This document shows, in pieces, positions 7,373 to 15,884 of a DNA stretch of 64,000 nucleotides. This DNA is from Planotetraspora sp. A-T 1434 (GTDB lineage Bacteria > Actinomycetota > Actinomycetes > Streptosporangiales > Streptosporangiaceae). The notes beneath the pieces were generated by a model. That model was not told where the DNA came from and did not search any database. It was given only the letters and a program-made list of their open reading frames with translations. The translations under genes and the position numbers were made by a program. Numbering within the stretch: position 1 is the stretch's first letter; each line of letters opens with the position of its first letter. The stretch covers positions 62,001 through 126,000 of the forward strand of contig NZ_JAOEGB010000005.1 in the NCBI RefSeq assembly GCF_025420585.1, written 5' to 3'.

Positions 7373-10300
7373 TCAGTCAGACGGGGCCCACGCCGCGATC
7401 GGGTTCCCGAGCCAGCGGGTCCGCGCGGGCACGGACTCGCCGCGCATCACCAGGGACGCGGGCCCGATCGTGGTGTTCGCCCCCACCTCCGCCGCGGGGA
7501 GGACGACCCCGTGCGGGCCGAGCGTCGCGCCCTCCCGCAGCACCACCGTATCGATGCTCATCACCCGGTCGTGGAAAAGGTGGGTCTGCAGCACGCAGCC
7601 CCGGTTCACGCTCACCCCGTCACCGAGCTCGATCAGGTCCGCCTCGGGCAGCCAGTAGGTGTGGCACGACACCCCGCGCCCGATCCGCGCGCCGAGCGAC
7701 CGCAGCCACAGATTGAGCGGCGCGGTCCCCAGCCAGGCCTCGGCGAACCACGGCGCGGCCAGCACCTCGACGAAGTTGTCCGCCAGCTCGTTGCGCCACA
7801 CGAACGAGCTCCACAGCGGGCGGTTGCCGGCGCGGATCCGGCCGACCAGCGCCCACTTCGCCAGGCTCGCGGTCACGGCCGCCGCGATGCCCGCCGCCAG
7901 CAGCGTCACCCCGCCGAGCAGCGCCGCCACCGCGAAGCCGTACGACGCCGCGAGCCATTCGAGGGCCGCCGCCACCAGCACGGCGAGGGCCACGGTAGCC
8001 ATCGCCGGGACGAGCCGGCACAGCTCGACGGCCGCGCGGGCCACCTTCAGGGCGATCGGCGGGTCGTAGGTGCGGCTCCGGTCGCCGCCCTCGGCGGTAC
8101 GGCGGAGCTCGACCGGCGGCATGCCGAGGTAGGACGAGCCGGCCTTGGCCTTCTTCGGCGTCGCCGAGAGCACTCCGACGAGGCCGTCCTTCGGCACCTT
8201 GCGGCCCGGTGCGGTCATGCCCGAGTTGCCGAGGAACGCGCGCTTCCCGATGCGCGCGCCGGCCAGCCGCAGCCGCCCGCCCTCCAGCTCGTACGGCGCG
8301 ACCATCGTGTCGTCGGCGAGGAACGCCCCGTCCCCGACGGAGGTGAGGGACGGCAGAGCCAGCACGGTCGACAGCTCGACGTCGCGGCCCACCCGCATCC
8401 CGAGGGCGCGCAGCCACGCGGGCGTGAGGACGCTGGCGTACAGCGGGAACAGCCAGACGCGGGCCATCGCCATCAGGTGGCCGGTGGCCCAGGCCTGCCA
8501 GGCCACGCGGCTGTGGACGGGGTGGCTGCCCTCACGCAGGCCGATCGCCAGCAGGCGGACGCACACGTGGATCGCGAAGGCCAGCGCGGCCATCCCCGTG
8601 ATCGTCGCAAGCGGCACGCCGTACAGCGCGGCCGTCAGCGCCTCGCCCAGCGTCGCGCTGCCGTGCAGGAACCGGCCGAGGACGACGAGCCCGGCCAGCG
8701 CCGCGACCGCCGGGAGCAGGCTGAGAACCAGCGCGGACAGGCCGTACAGGGCGACCCACCGCCGGGAGCGCGCCGGCCGCTCGGAGTGCCGCCTGGCCTT
8801 GCCCTTCCGGATGGCGGGAGCCCCGGCCCAGCGATCGCCGGCCGGGACGCTGCCCGTCACCGCGGACCCAGGCGCGACCTGCGCGTTCTTGCCGATCCGC
8901 GCGCCCGGGAAGAGCGTCGCGCGGGAGCCGACCGTCGCGCCGGCGCCCACCTGGATCTCGCCGACGTGCAGGAGGTCTCCGTCGAGCCAGTGGCCGCTGA
9001 GATCCACCTCGGGCTCGACGGCGGAGTTGGCCCCGAGGTTCAGCATGCCCGTGATCGGCGGCAGCGAGTGCAGATCGGCGTCCTCGCCGACCTGCGCGCC
9101 GAGCGCCCGCGCGTAATAGTTGATCCAAGGCGCGCCGGACACCCCCGCGACACCCAGCCGGGCGGCGAGCTGCTCGGCGGCCCACAGGCGGAGGTGCACG
9201 CCGCCGCCGCGCGGATAGGCGCCGGGCGTGACGCCGCGGAGGAGCACGCGGGCGCCTCCGGCGGCGATGGCCATCCGGCCCGCCGGGGTGAGGAACAGCA
9301 GCCAGCCCGCGAGCACCCAGCCCCAGGGAACGGCGGGCGCCCACGGGAAGGAGAAGAGGTTGTTGAGCGTGGCCAGCACGGTCACCCAGCGCAGGGCGCC
9401 GACGGTCAGCAGCGGCACCATCAGCGCCGCCTGCGCGACCGACGCCCGCGCCGGCATCGGCCGTACGGTCCGCCCGGTCGTCCGGATCGGAGTGGTGTCC
9501 GTCCCGGACAGGTGGGCCGCGAGCCCGCGAAGGGTCGGGTTGTCGTAGAGGTCGCCGACGGCGACGGCGGGGTACCGCTCACGCAGGAACGACACCAGCC
9601 GCGCCGCCGCGAGGCTGCCGCCGCCCTCGGTGAAGAAGTCGGCGTCCGGGTCGCTCGTCGTGACGCCCAGGATCTCGGCCCAGCGCCCGGCGAGCCATCT
9701 CTCCGTTTCCGACAGTTCCTGCGGTCCCGGCACTTCCCGGCCTTCGGCACCGGGTGCGCCGGCCGAGGTCGGCAGCGGCCAGGGGAGCGCGTCACGGTCG
9801 ATCTTTCCTGAGGTCCGCGTCGGCAGGGCGTCCACGGACGCCAGGCGGGGGACCAGCGCGGCGGGCAGCGACTCGCGCAGCAGCGCCCTGGCGGCGGCCT
9901 GGTCGAAGCCCTCGCCGGGGACGACGTAGCCGACGAGCAACTGGTGCCCGGCGGCGGCCGTCCGCACGGCCGCCGCCGCGCCCGCGACACCGGGCAGCGC
10001 CTGCAGCGCGGCGTCCACCTCGCCCAGCTCGATCCGGCGGCCGCCGAGCTTCACCTGCTCGTCCGCCCGTCCGACGAAGACCAGCCCCTCCGGGTCCGCC
10101 CGCACGAGGTCGCCGCTGCGGTAGGCCCGTTCCCAGCCGAGAGCGGGAAGCGGGGCGTACTTCTCGGCGTCCTTCGCCTCGTCGAGGTAGCGGGCGAGCC
10201 CCACTCCGCCGATGACCAGCTCTCCGGTCGCGCCCATGGCGACCGGCTCACCGGTCTTGTCCACGACGGCCAGGTCCCAGCCGTCGAGCGGCAGGCCGAT

Positions 10301-11314
10301 CCGCACGGGCCCGCCGCCGTCCAGCCTCGCCGCGCAGGCGACCACGGTGGCCTCGGTCGGACCGTAGGTGTTCCACAGTTCGCGTCCCGGCACGGCCAGC
10401 CGTTCGGCCAGCTCGGGCGGGCACGCCTCGCCGCCGAAGATGAGCAGGCGGACGCGGTCGAGGGTCTCCATCGGCCACAGCGCCGCCAGGGTCGGCACGG
10501 TCGAGACGACGGTGATGTGCTTGTCCACCAGCCAGGGACCGAGGTCCATGCCGGTCCGCACGAGCGCGCGCGGAGCGGGCACCAGGCACGCGCCGTGCCG
10601 CCATGCCAGCCACATCTCCTCGCAGGACGCGTCGAAGGCGACGGACAGCCCGGCGAGCACCCGGTCTCCCGGTCCGATCGGCGCGTCCGCGAGGAACAGC
10701 CGCGCCTCCGCGTCCACGAACGCGGCGGCGCTGCGGTGCGTCACCGCGACGCCCTTCGGCGTGCCGGTGGACCCGGACGTGAAGATGATCCACGCGTCGT
10801 CGCCCGGCCCCGGCGCTCCTGTACGGCCCGCCGGCGCGCGGTGCGTGGCGATGGCCGAATCCGGACCGATGGAGGCCCCGATGGAGGCCCCGATCGAGGC
10901 GCAGACGGCGGCCTCGGAGAAGACCAGGGCGGCGCGCTCGTCCGGGTCGTCGGCGTCGACCGGCACATAGGCCGCGCCCGCCGCCAGCACCCCGAGGATC
11001 GCGATGTAGAGGTCCGCGGTGCCGGACGGCACGCGCACGCCGACGCGGTCGCCGGGCCCGACGCCCATGTCGCGCAGCCGGGTGGCGAGCCGGTCCACCT
11101 CGGCGCGCAGACCGGCGTAGTCGAGGATGACCGTGCCGTCGTCCAGCGCGGGCTGGTGGGGGTGCCGGCGGGCCGTCCGGTCGAGCACGTCGAGCAGGGT
11201 GCGGGCCACCGGGGTCTGTCCGCGCGAGGGGAACACCGCGGGCGTCTCCCACGGTCCTTCCGTCGCGAGGAGGTCCGCCGTTCCAACCGTCGTTCCGGCC
11301 GTTGGTGGGCGCAA
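7373..11314 (-). CDS. pls: Pls/PosA-family nonribosomal peptide synthetase, epsilon-poly-L-lysine-synthetase-like
   Basis: This large membrane-bound synthetase probably polymerises one amino acid into an isopeptide chain. Order: adenylation domain (about 25-520; FTSGSTGTPKG, FDAS near 228, YGPTE near 319, terminal TSGKIDRDAL), carrier domain (EGGGSLAAAR near 563-572), then three transmembrane hairpins (about 620-690, 865-940, 1110-1180), each followed by a soluble hexapeptide-repeat-like domain. That architecture and length (1313 residues) match epsilon-poly-lysine synthetase of Streptomyces albulus (about 1319). It has no ordinary condensation or thioesterase domain. The specificity residues I extract by hand (D-A-E-S-I-G-T-V-V-K) resemble published lysine codes. 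I chose TTG at 11314 because AGGAG lies 5 nt upstream; a GTG at 11365 would add 17 unsupported residues. The 268-nt upstream gap holds only a hairpin. Confidence 0.88.
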   Translation of the reverse strand: MRPPTAGTTVGTADLLATEGPWETPAVFPSRGQTPVARTLLDVLDRTARRHPHQPALDDGTVILDYAGLRAEVDRLATRLRDMGVGPGDRVGVRVPSGTADLYIAILGVLAAGAAYVPVDADDPDERAALVFSEAAVCASIGASIGASIGPDSAIATHRAPAGRTGAPGPGDDAWIIFTSGSTGTPKGVAVTHRSAAAFVDAEARLFLADAPIGPGDRVLAGLSVAFDASCEEMWLAWRHGACLVPAPRALVRTGMDLGPWLVDKHITVVSTVPTLAALWPMETLDRVRLLIFGGEACPPELAERLAVPGRELWNTYGPTEATVVACAARLDGGGPVRIGLPLDGWDLAVVDKTGEPVAMGATGELVIGGVGLARYLDEAKDAEKYAPLPALGWERAYRSGDLVRADPEGLVFVGRADEQVKLGGRRIELGEVDAALQALPGVAGAAAAVRTAAAGHQLLVGYVVPGEGFDQAAARALLRESLPAALVPRLASVDALPTRTSGKIDRDALPWPLPTSAGAPGAEGREVPGPQELSETERWLAGRWAEILGVTTSDPDADFFTEGGGSLAAARLVSFLRERYPAVAVGDLYDNPTLRGLAAHLSGTDTTPIRTTGRTVRPMPARASVAQAALMVPLLTVGALRWVTVLATLNNLFSFPWAPAVPWGWVLAGWLLFLTPAGRMAIAAGGARVLLRGVTPGAYPRGGGVHLRLWAAEQLAARLGVAGVSGAPWINYYARALGAQVGEDADLHSLPPITGMLNLGANSAVEPEVDLSGHWLDGDLLHVGEIQVGAGATVGSRATLFPGARIGKNAQVAPGSAVTGSVPAGDRWAGAPAIRKGKARRHSERPARSRRWVALYGLSALVLSLLPAVAALAGLVVLGRFLHGSATLGEALTAALYGVPLATITGMAALAFAIHVCVRLLAIGLREGSHPVHSRVAWQAWATGHLMAMARVWLFPLYASVLTPAWLRALGMRVGRDVELSTVLALPSLTSVGDGAFLADDTMVAPYELEGGRLRLAGARIGKRAFLGNSGMTAPGRKVPKDGLVGVLSATPKKAKAGSSYLGMPPVELRRTAEGGDRSRTYDPPIALKVARAAVELCRLVPAMATVALAVLVAAALEWLAASYGFAVAALLGGVTLLAAGIAAAVTASLAKWALVGRIRAGNRPLWSSFVWRNELADNFVEVLAAPWFAEAWLGTAPLNLWLRSLGARIGRGVSCHTYWLPEADLIELGDGVSVNRGCVLQTHLFHDRVMSIDTVVLREGATLGPHGVVLPAAEVGANTTIGPASLVMRGESVPARTRWLGNPIAAWAPSD

Positions 11315-11535
11315 GCTATCTCCTGTCGTCGAGCGGCAGCCGTTCCGCCGTGTCGTCCTAATCACGGGGAGCGCGCGTGGCCGCGCGGCGCGTGGAGCCG
11401 TCCCTCGTAATCGTGCCTGCCCGCCTGGGGCGGACCTGAATGCGAACAGCGCCCAGGATCGCCCTATTCCACCGATTATCCCTTACGGCCGGGGCCCGCC
11501 CTCGTGCCGCGTGGGGCGTTGGCGTGAAAGACCTG

Positions 11536-11567
11536 GTCCCCGGCTCGCCGGTCGGCGGGCCGGGGAC
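11536..11567 (-). terminator. Hairpin terminator after the GH95 gene
   Basis: A nine-base perfect stem (GTCCCCGGC at 11536-11544 and GCCGGGGAC at 11559-11567) lies 16 bases past the GH95 stop. It has no U-run. The rest of 11315-11582 contains no gene and presumably carries the Pls promoter, although I could not pick a convincing one. Confidence 0.5.
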
Positions 11568-11582
11568 GGGCGCTTCAACCGG

Positions 11583-14500
11583 TCAGCTGGGCAGGCCCCA
11601 CGCCGCGCCGGGCTGGCTGATGGGGACCGGGGCGATCGTCAGCGGGGGAGTGGAACCGGCAGGGTACACGAGCACCTCCCGGTCCTTAGCCAGGTCGATC
11701 TCGATGATTCCGTTTCCGGCGTCGCGCCACGTGGCGGGCGAGCCGTCGTCCAGCGTGACCGTCAGCGTGGAGTCCTGCTGGGGCGTGACGTCCAGCCGGT
11801 CGAGGTTGGGGCCGCCGTTGACGGTCGTGGCCGTGGCCTTGATGAGGTTGGTCCCGGCGGTGAGGGTGTCGGTGAACGAGAGGGTCTGCCAGGTGTCCCA
11901 GTTGGCCGTCCCGGGGAACAGGATGGTGCCCGCGTTCATGCCGTTCACCGTGATGGCCATCGGGCGCTCCACGGTCGTGCCGTTGGCGTACCGGAACGTG
12001 AACGTGGCGCGGGTAGTGGCCGCCGCGTTGACGGTGAACTCGATCGAGCTGCCGGTGACGTTGTCGAAGTTGACGAAGCCCGTCCCGGTGAAGCCCAGAT
12101 GATTGGACTCGACGACGCCCTGGGAGATGGTAGCGCTCTCGGCCTGGTAACTCGTGGTGACGCTCTGCGGCTCAACCTCCAGCGAGTCGAGGTTGGGGGC
12201 GCCGTTCGCCGTGGTCGAGGTGGCCCGGATCTTGTTGGCCCCGGCGTTGAGGGTGGCCGGGATCGTCACCGTCGTCCAGGTGTCCCAGTTGGCCGTGGGC
12301 GGGAAGTCGGGAGTGGCAACCGTTGTGCCGTTCACCGCGATGGCGGTCGGGCGGTTGGCGGTGGTCCCGTTCGCGAAGCGAAGGCGCAGGTTGACCGGGC
12401 CGGCCGTCGCCGCGTTCACGGTGAACTCCAGATAGCTGCCGGTGACGTTGTCGAGGTTGACGTAGCCGGTGCCGGTGAACCCGGTGTGCAGCGTCTCCAG
12501 GATGCCCTGCGAGATGGTCGCGTTCTCCGCCTCGTACACGGTGGCCGCCGTCGACTGCGCCAGGCCGTGCTTCAGCCGGAGCGGCTCGCCCGCGAGGCTG
12601 CGCAGCCGTACGAACTTGGTGACGCCCCCGGAGCGGACGGCGCTGACGAGGAACGCGCCCTGCACGCGGAAGTCGTGCAGCGTGACGTCCTTCCACGCCG
12701 ACGGGATGGCGGGGAAGACGCGGATCACCCCGCCCCAGCTCTGGCAGAGCATGTCGTGAATGGTCTGCGAGCCCGACAGCGGCGTCTCGATCACCGGGCC
12801 GGCCTCGGTGTAGTGGGTGTTGGCCCGGCACGGGAAGGACGTCGTGGGGTCGAAGAACTTCATGAGATACGACAGGGCGGTGTCGCCCCGGCCCATCATC
12901 GCGTACATCGACCCGGCGCCCGTGTAGCTGAAGCCGCGGTGCGCGCCGGTGAGCGACTGCCAGCGGACGACCGACTTCTCGATCAGCGCCCAGTTCTGCG
13001 GCTGGTCCCAGTTGACCAGGTACAACGGATAGATCATCAGCAGGTGGGAGTAGTGCCGGTGCGACTGGTCGTACGGCGTGCCCGCGCCGATCATGTAACC
13101 GTTGGAGTCGGTCGGGTACGGCGTGAGCTGGCTGAGCACCTGCCGCCACTTGCTCTCCAGCGGGTCGGCGATGCCCAGCCGGACCGACGAGTCCAGCAGG
13201 GTCTGGCAGCCCCACCGGATCAGCGCGAGGTCGTAGTTGGTGTCACCGCTCGGGACGACCGGGTACTCCGGTGAGAGCGTGGACGGCAGGTGCAGCTTGC
13301 CGTCGCTGCCGGTCGTCAGGAAGTGCAGGTAGTAGTTGATCGCCCGGCGCAGGAGCGGGAAGAGGGTGTCCCGCAGCAGCGTGTCGTCCATCGTGTGGCG
13401 GTAGGACAGCCACACGTTGTGCAGCGCCCAGGTCAGGTCGCCGACCTCCGCGCCGGACCCCGGGGTGCCCACGCCCCGGTTGGCGAACATGTCGGAGCTG
13501 CGGCCCACGCCCGCGGAGTCAGAGCGGTACGCGCTGCCCACGTTGTTGATCAGCTGCTGCTTGTTGTCGGAGAGCGTGGAGGTGAGTGAGTCGAGCTCCA
13601 GGTGGTTGGAGCCGTGGATCAGCCAGTATTCGAGCTCCACGTTGAGGTTCCACCACACCGCCGGCCACGGCGTGGGCTCCAGCCACGGCCCGGTCGTCGC
13701 CATCACGGGAGCCCCCGCCCGCGTGGCCGAGGCCACCTTGTAGAGCTGGATCCAGTGGAACGCCTGGAGGCGCTGGTCGGGGATCGACACGAAGCTCTTC
13801 TTGTAGAAGTCGTGCCACCAGGCCCGGTGGGTGTTCAGATAGGTGGCATACGCCACGGCGCTCGCCGTCTGCACGCGGTTGAGCGACGTGGCCTCGGCCG
13901 TGGTGGCCGGATAGCTGTGCGCGACCGTCAGATAGAGGAGACGCTGGCCGGAGGACGGCCCGGCGATCTCCCGGTACGCGGTGGCGGTCTGGCCGCCCCC
14001 GGTGAGCGGCTGGATGACCTGCTTCACGTCGCCGGTCGTCTTCGTCGTCCACGTCGGGTTCTCCGTGTAGCCGGAGGGCGGCGCCTCCGACGCGGACCGC
14101 GGGGTGATCGCCTTCTCAGGCGTGAACACCCACTTGACCTTTTCGGAGCCGCTCGGCGTGACCGAGGCCACGAAGACCTGGTCGTGGATGGACACCTGCA
14201 GCGTCAGCGTGCCGGAGCTGGTCGTGATGGTGCCGACCAGTTCGGCGTTCCACAGGTCGAGGCGCCAGTCGACCGACGAGATCGTGCCGACCGGCTGCAG
14301 GGTGAGATGACCGACCGGCAGACGGGCGGTGCCCCAGCCGCTGCCGAACTGCGGCCGGTGGTCCTGAACCTCGCCGTGCTGGACGGTGAACCGCACCTGG
14401 TTCTGGTTCGGCTCCTTGTAGACCATCGAGCCGAGCCGGCCGTCGCCGAGGAAGGGGCCTTCGTGCCAGACCGTGGGCAGCCTCTTCCAGATCAGGTCCT

Positions 14501-14756
14501 GCCCGCGCAGGAAGTCCGCCCACTGCGTGTCGGTGGTCATCCGGTTGTCGAGCGGCACCCCCGCGGCGAGGGCCCGCTCGGGCAGGGCGGACGTACGGCC
14601 CGCCGTCGCCGCTGCCGCCGGGGCCCAGGGGGACAGGGCCGCGACGGCCGCGCCTCCGACCGCCATGCCGATAACCGTTCGCCGCGACACGGGGTACTTG
14701 TCAGCGGGGTATTTGCCGGCGGAGTGATCATCGGTGGGGCAGTTGCCATCGTCCAT
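11583..14756 (-). CDS. Secreted GH95-type alpha-L-fucosidase/galactosidase with two CBM35-like modules
   Basis: This exported glycoside hydrolase should remove alpha-linked L-fucose or L-galactose. Residues 1-50 are a Tat signal (SRRTVIG then a hydrophobic stretch). The catalytic part (about 70-735) has GH95 hallmarks: WWNLNVELEYW, PEYP, and DQSHRHYSHLLMIYP, equivalent to the family's HRHxSHLxxLYP. Two CBM35-like modules follow, at about 739-860 (YEAENATISQG) and 869-992 (YQAESATISQG). A final 65 residues (EIDLAKDREVLVYP) look like the end of the GH95 C-terminal sheet domain, so the modules seem inserted inside it. The ATG at 14756 with GAGGTG upstream keeps the twin-arginine motif near the N terminus. 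The gene lies 91 nt downstream of the sugar ABC operon, so the freed sugar may be its cargo. Confidence 0.85.
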   Translation of the reverse strand: MDDGNCPTDDHSAGKYPADKYPVSRRTVIGMAVGGAAVAALSPWAPAAAATAGRTSALPERALAAGVPLDNRMTTDTQWADFLRGQDLIWKRLPTVWHEGPFLGDGRLGSMVYKEPNQNQVRFTVQHGEVQDHRPQFGSGWGTARLPVGHLTLQPVGTISSVDWRLDLWNAELVGTITTSSGTLTLQVSIHDQVFVASVTPSGSEKVKWVFTPEKAITPRSASEAPPSGYTENPTWTTKTTGDVKQVIQPLTGGGQTATAYREIAGPSSGQRLLYLTVAHSYPATTAEATSLNRVQTASAVAYATYLNTHRAWWHDFYKKSFVSIPDQRLQAFHWIQLYKVASATRAGAPVMATTGPWLEPTPWPAVWWNLNVELEYWLIHGSNHLELDSLTSTLSDNKQQLINNVGSAYRSDSAGVGRSSDMFANRGVGTPGSGAEVGDLTWALHNVWLSYRHTMDDTLLRDTLFPLLRRAINYYLHFLTTGSDGKLHLPSTLSPEYPVVPSGDTNYDLALIRWGCQTLLDSSVRLGIADPLESKWRQVLSQLTPYPTDSNGYMIGAGTPYDQSHRHYSHLLMIYPLYLVNWDQPQNWALIEKSVVRWQSLTGAHRGFSYTGAGSMYAMMGRGDTALSYLMKFFDPTTSFPCRANTHYTEAGPVIETPLSGSQTIHDMLCQSWGGVIRVFPAIPSAWKDVTLHDFRVQGAFLVSAVRSGGVTKFVRLRSLAGEPLRLKHGLAQSTAATVYEAENATISQGILETLHTGFTGTGYVNLDNVTGSYLEFTVNAATAGPVNLRLRFANGTTANRPTAIAVNGTTVATPDFPPTANWDTWTTVTIPATLNAGANKIRATSTTANGAPNLDSLEVEPQSVTTSYQAESATISQGVVESNHLGFTGTGFVNFDNVTGSSIEFTVNAAATTRATFTFRYANGTTVERPMAITVNGMNAGTILFPGTANWDTWQTLSFTDTLTAGTNLIKATATTVNGGPNLDRLDVTPQQDSTLTVTLDDGSPATWRDAGNGIIEIDLAKDREVLVYPAGSTPPLTIAPVPISQPGAAWGLPS

Positions 14757-14847
14757 ACGCACCTCACACATCGGATCTATTTGGTTGTTAAGGACATTAA
14801 TGGATGGAATCTGCGCTGTAAGGACCCAAATCATCGGACCTTAGCGC

Positions 14848-15849
14848 CTAGTCCTGCGCCTTTCCTCCGGCGAGGCGGCTGATCATGAGGGCCACCAGGA
14901 TGATCACGCCGTAGACGAGCTGCTTCCACTCGCCCGGCACTCCGCGCAGAGTCAGGATGTTCTCGACCAGGCCGATGACGAGCACGCCGGTCAGCGCGCC
15001 GAACACCGTGCCCTTGCCGCCGTCGAGGCTTACCCCTCCGATCACCGCCGCCGCGAACACCATGAAGATCCAGCCGTTGCCCTGGTTGGCGCTGATCGAG
15101 CCCAGCCAGCCAGTGGTGAGGACCCCGGCCAGGGCCGCCAGCACCCCGCCGATGACGAACACGCCCCACACGACGCGCTCCACCCGCACGCCCGCCGCCC
15201 GCGCCGCGTCCGCGTTGCCGCCGATGGCGTACAGCGACCGGCCCAGCCGGAAGTAGCCGAGCGCGACGATGCCGACGGCGAACAGCGCCCCGGTGATCCA
15301 GATCGACGCGGGCAGGCCCAGCCACGTGGCGCTGCCGAGATAGAGGAACGACTGCGGCAGCTCGAACAGGCTCTTGCCGCCGGTGAGCCCGAGTTGGAGC
15401 CCCCGCACGACGATCAGCATCGCCAGCGTGACGACGAACGCCGAGAGCTGGAAACGCAGAATCAGAAAACCGTTGACCGTCCCGAGGAGGGCCCCGATCA
15501 GCAGGCACAGCGGGATGGCGAGGAACGTGGGCAGCCCGATGCCGAACCCTCCGGCCGACGACGGGATGACGAGCATCACCGCCAGCGCGGGCGCGAGGCC
15601 CACGGTCGACTCCAGCGAGAGGTCGAACTTCCCAGTGATCAGGATCAGCGCCTCGGCCAGCACGACCAGCGCGAGCGCCGTCTGCTGCTGCATGACGTTG
15701 ATGAGGTTCTCGGCCGTCAGGAACGTCGGGCTCACCACCGCGCCCGCCCCGAGCAGGACGAGGATCACCGGCACCAGCGTGAGATCCCTGAACCTGCCGA
15801 GCCGCAACGCGACCGGCGCGACCCTCATCCGCTCACTCCGCTCAGTCAT
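14848..15849 (-). CDS. Sugar ABC transporter permease (RbsC type)
   Basis: This 333-residue integral membrane protein forms the channel of a carbohydrate-uptake ABC transporter. About eight to ten hydrophobic helices run the full length. The family loop around GNADAARAAGV, followed by a helix and AAVIGGVSLDGGKGTVFGALTG, is typical of RbsC/AraH-like permeases. It lies 35 nt after the ATPase gene on the same strand, completing the cassette of binding protein, ATPase and permease. The start chosen is ATG 15849; an internal ATG 21 bases later has a better GGAG and cannot be excluded. The GH95 gene follows after 91 nt. Confidence 0.93.
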   Translation of the reverse strand: MTERSERMRVAPVALRLGRFRDLTLVPVILVLLGAGAVVSPTFLTAENLINVMQQQTALALVVLAEALILITGKFDLSLESTVGLAPALAVMLVIPSSAGGFGIGLPTFLAIPLCLLIGALLGTVNGFLILRFQLSAFVVTLAMLIVVRGLQLGLTGGKSLFELPQSFLYLGSATWLGLPASIWITGALFAVGIVALGYFRLGRSLYAIGGNADAARAAGVRVERVVWGVFVIGGVLAALAGVLTTGWLGSISANQGNGWIFMVFAAAVIGGVSLDGGKGTVFGALTGVLVIGLVENILTLRGVPGEWKQLVYGVIILVALMISRLAGGKAQD

Positions 15850-15884
15850 GCCACACACTCACGCTGATCACCTATGCGATTCAC

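Noticed and set aside
7511-9811. 766-codon plus-strand frame opposite the Pls-like gene
   Set aside because: It is antisense to a conserved synthetase, with Arg/His/Gln-rich content and no domain.
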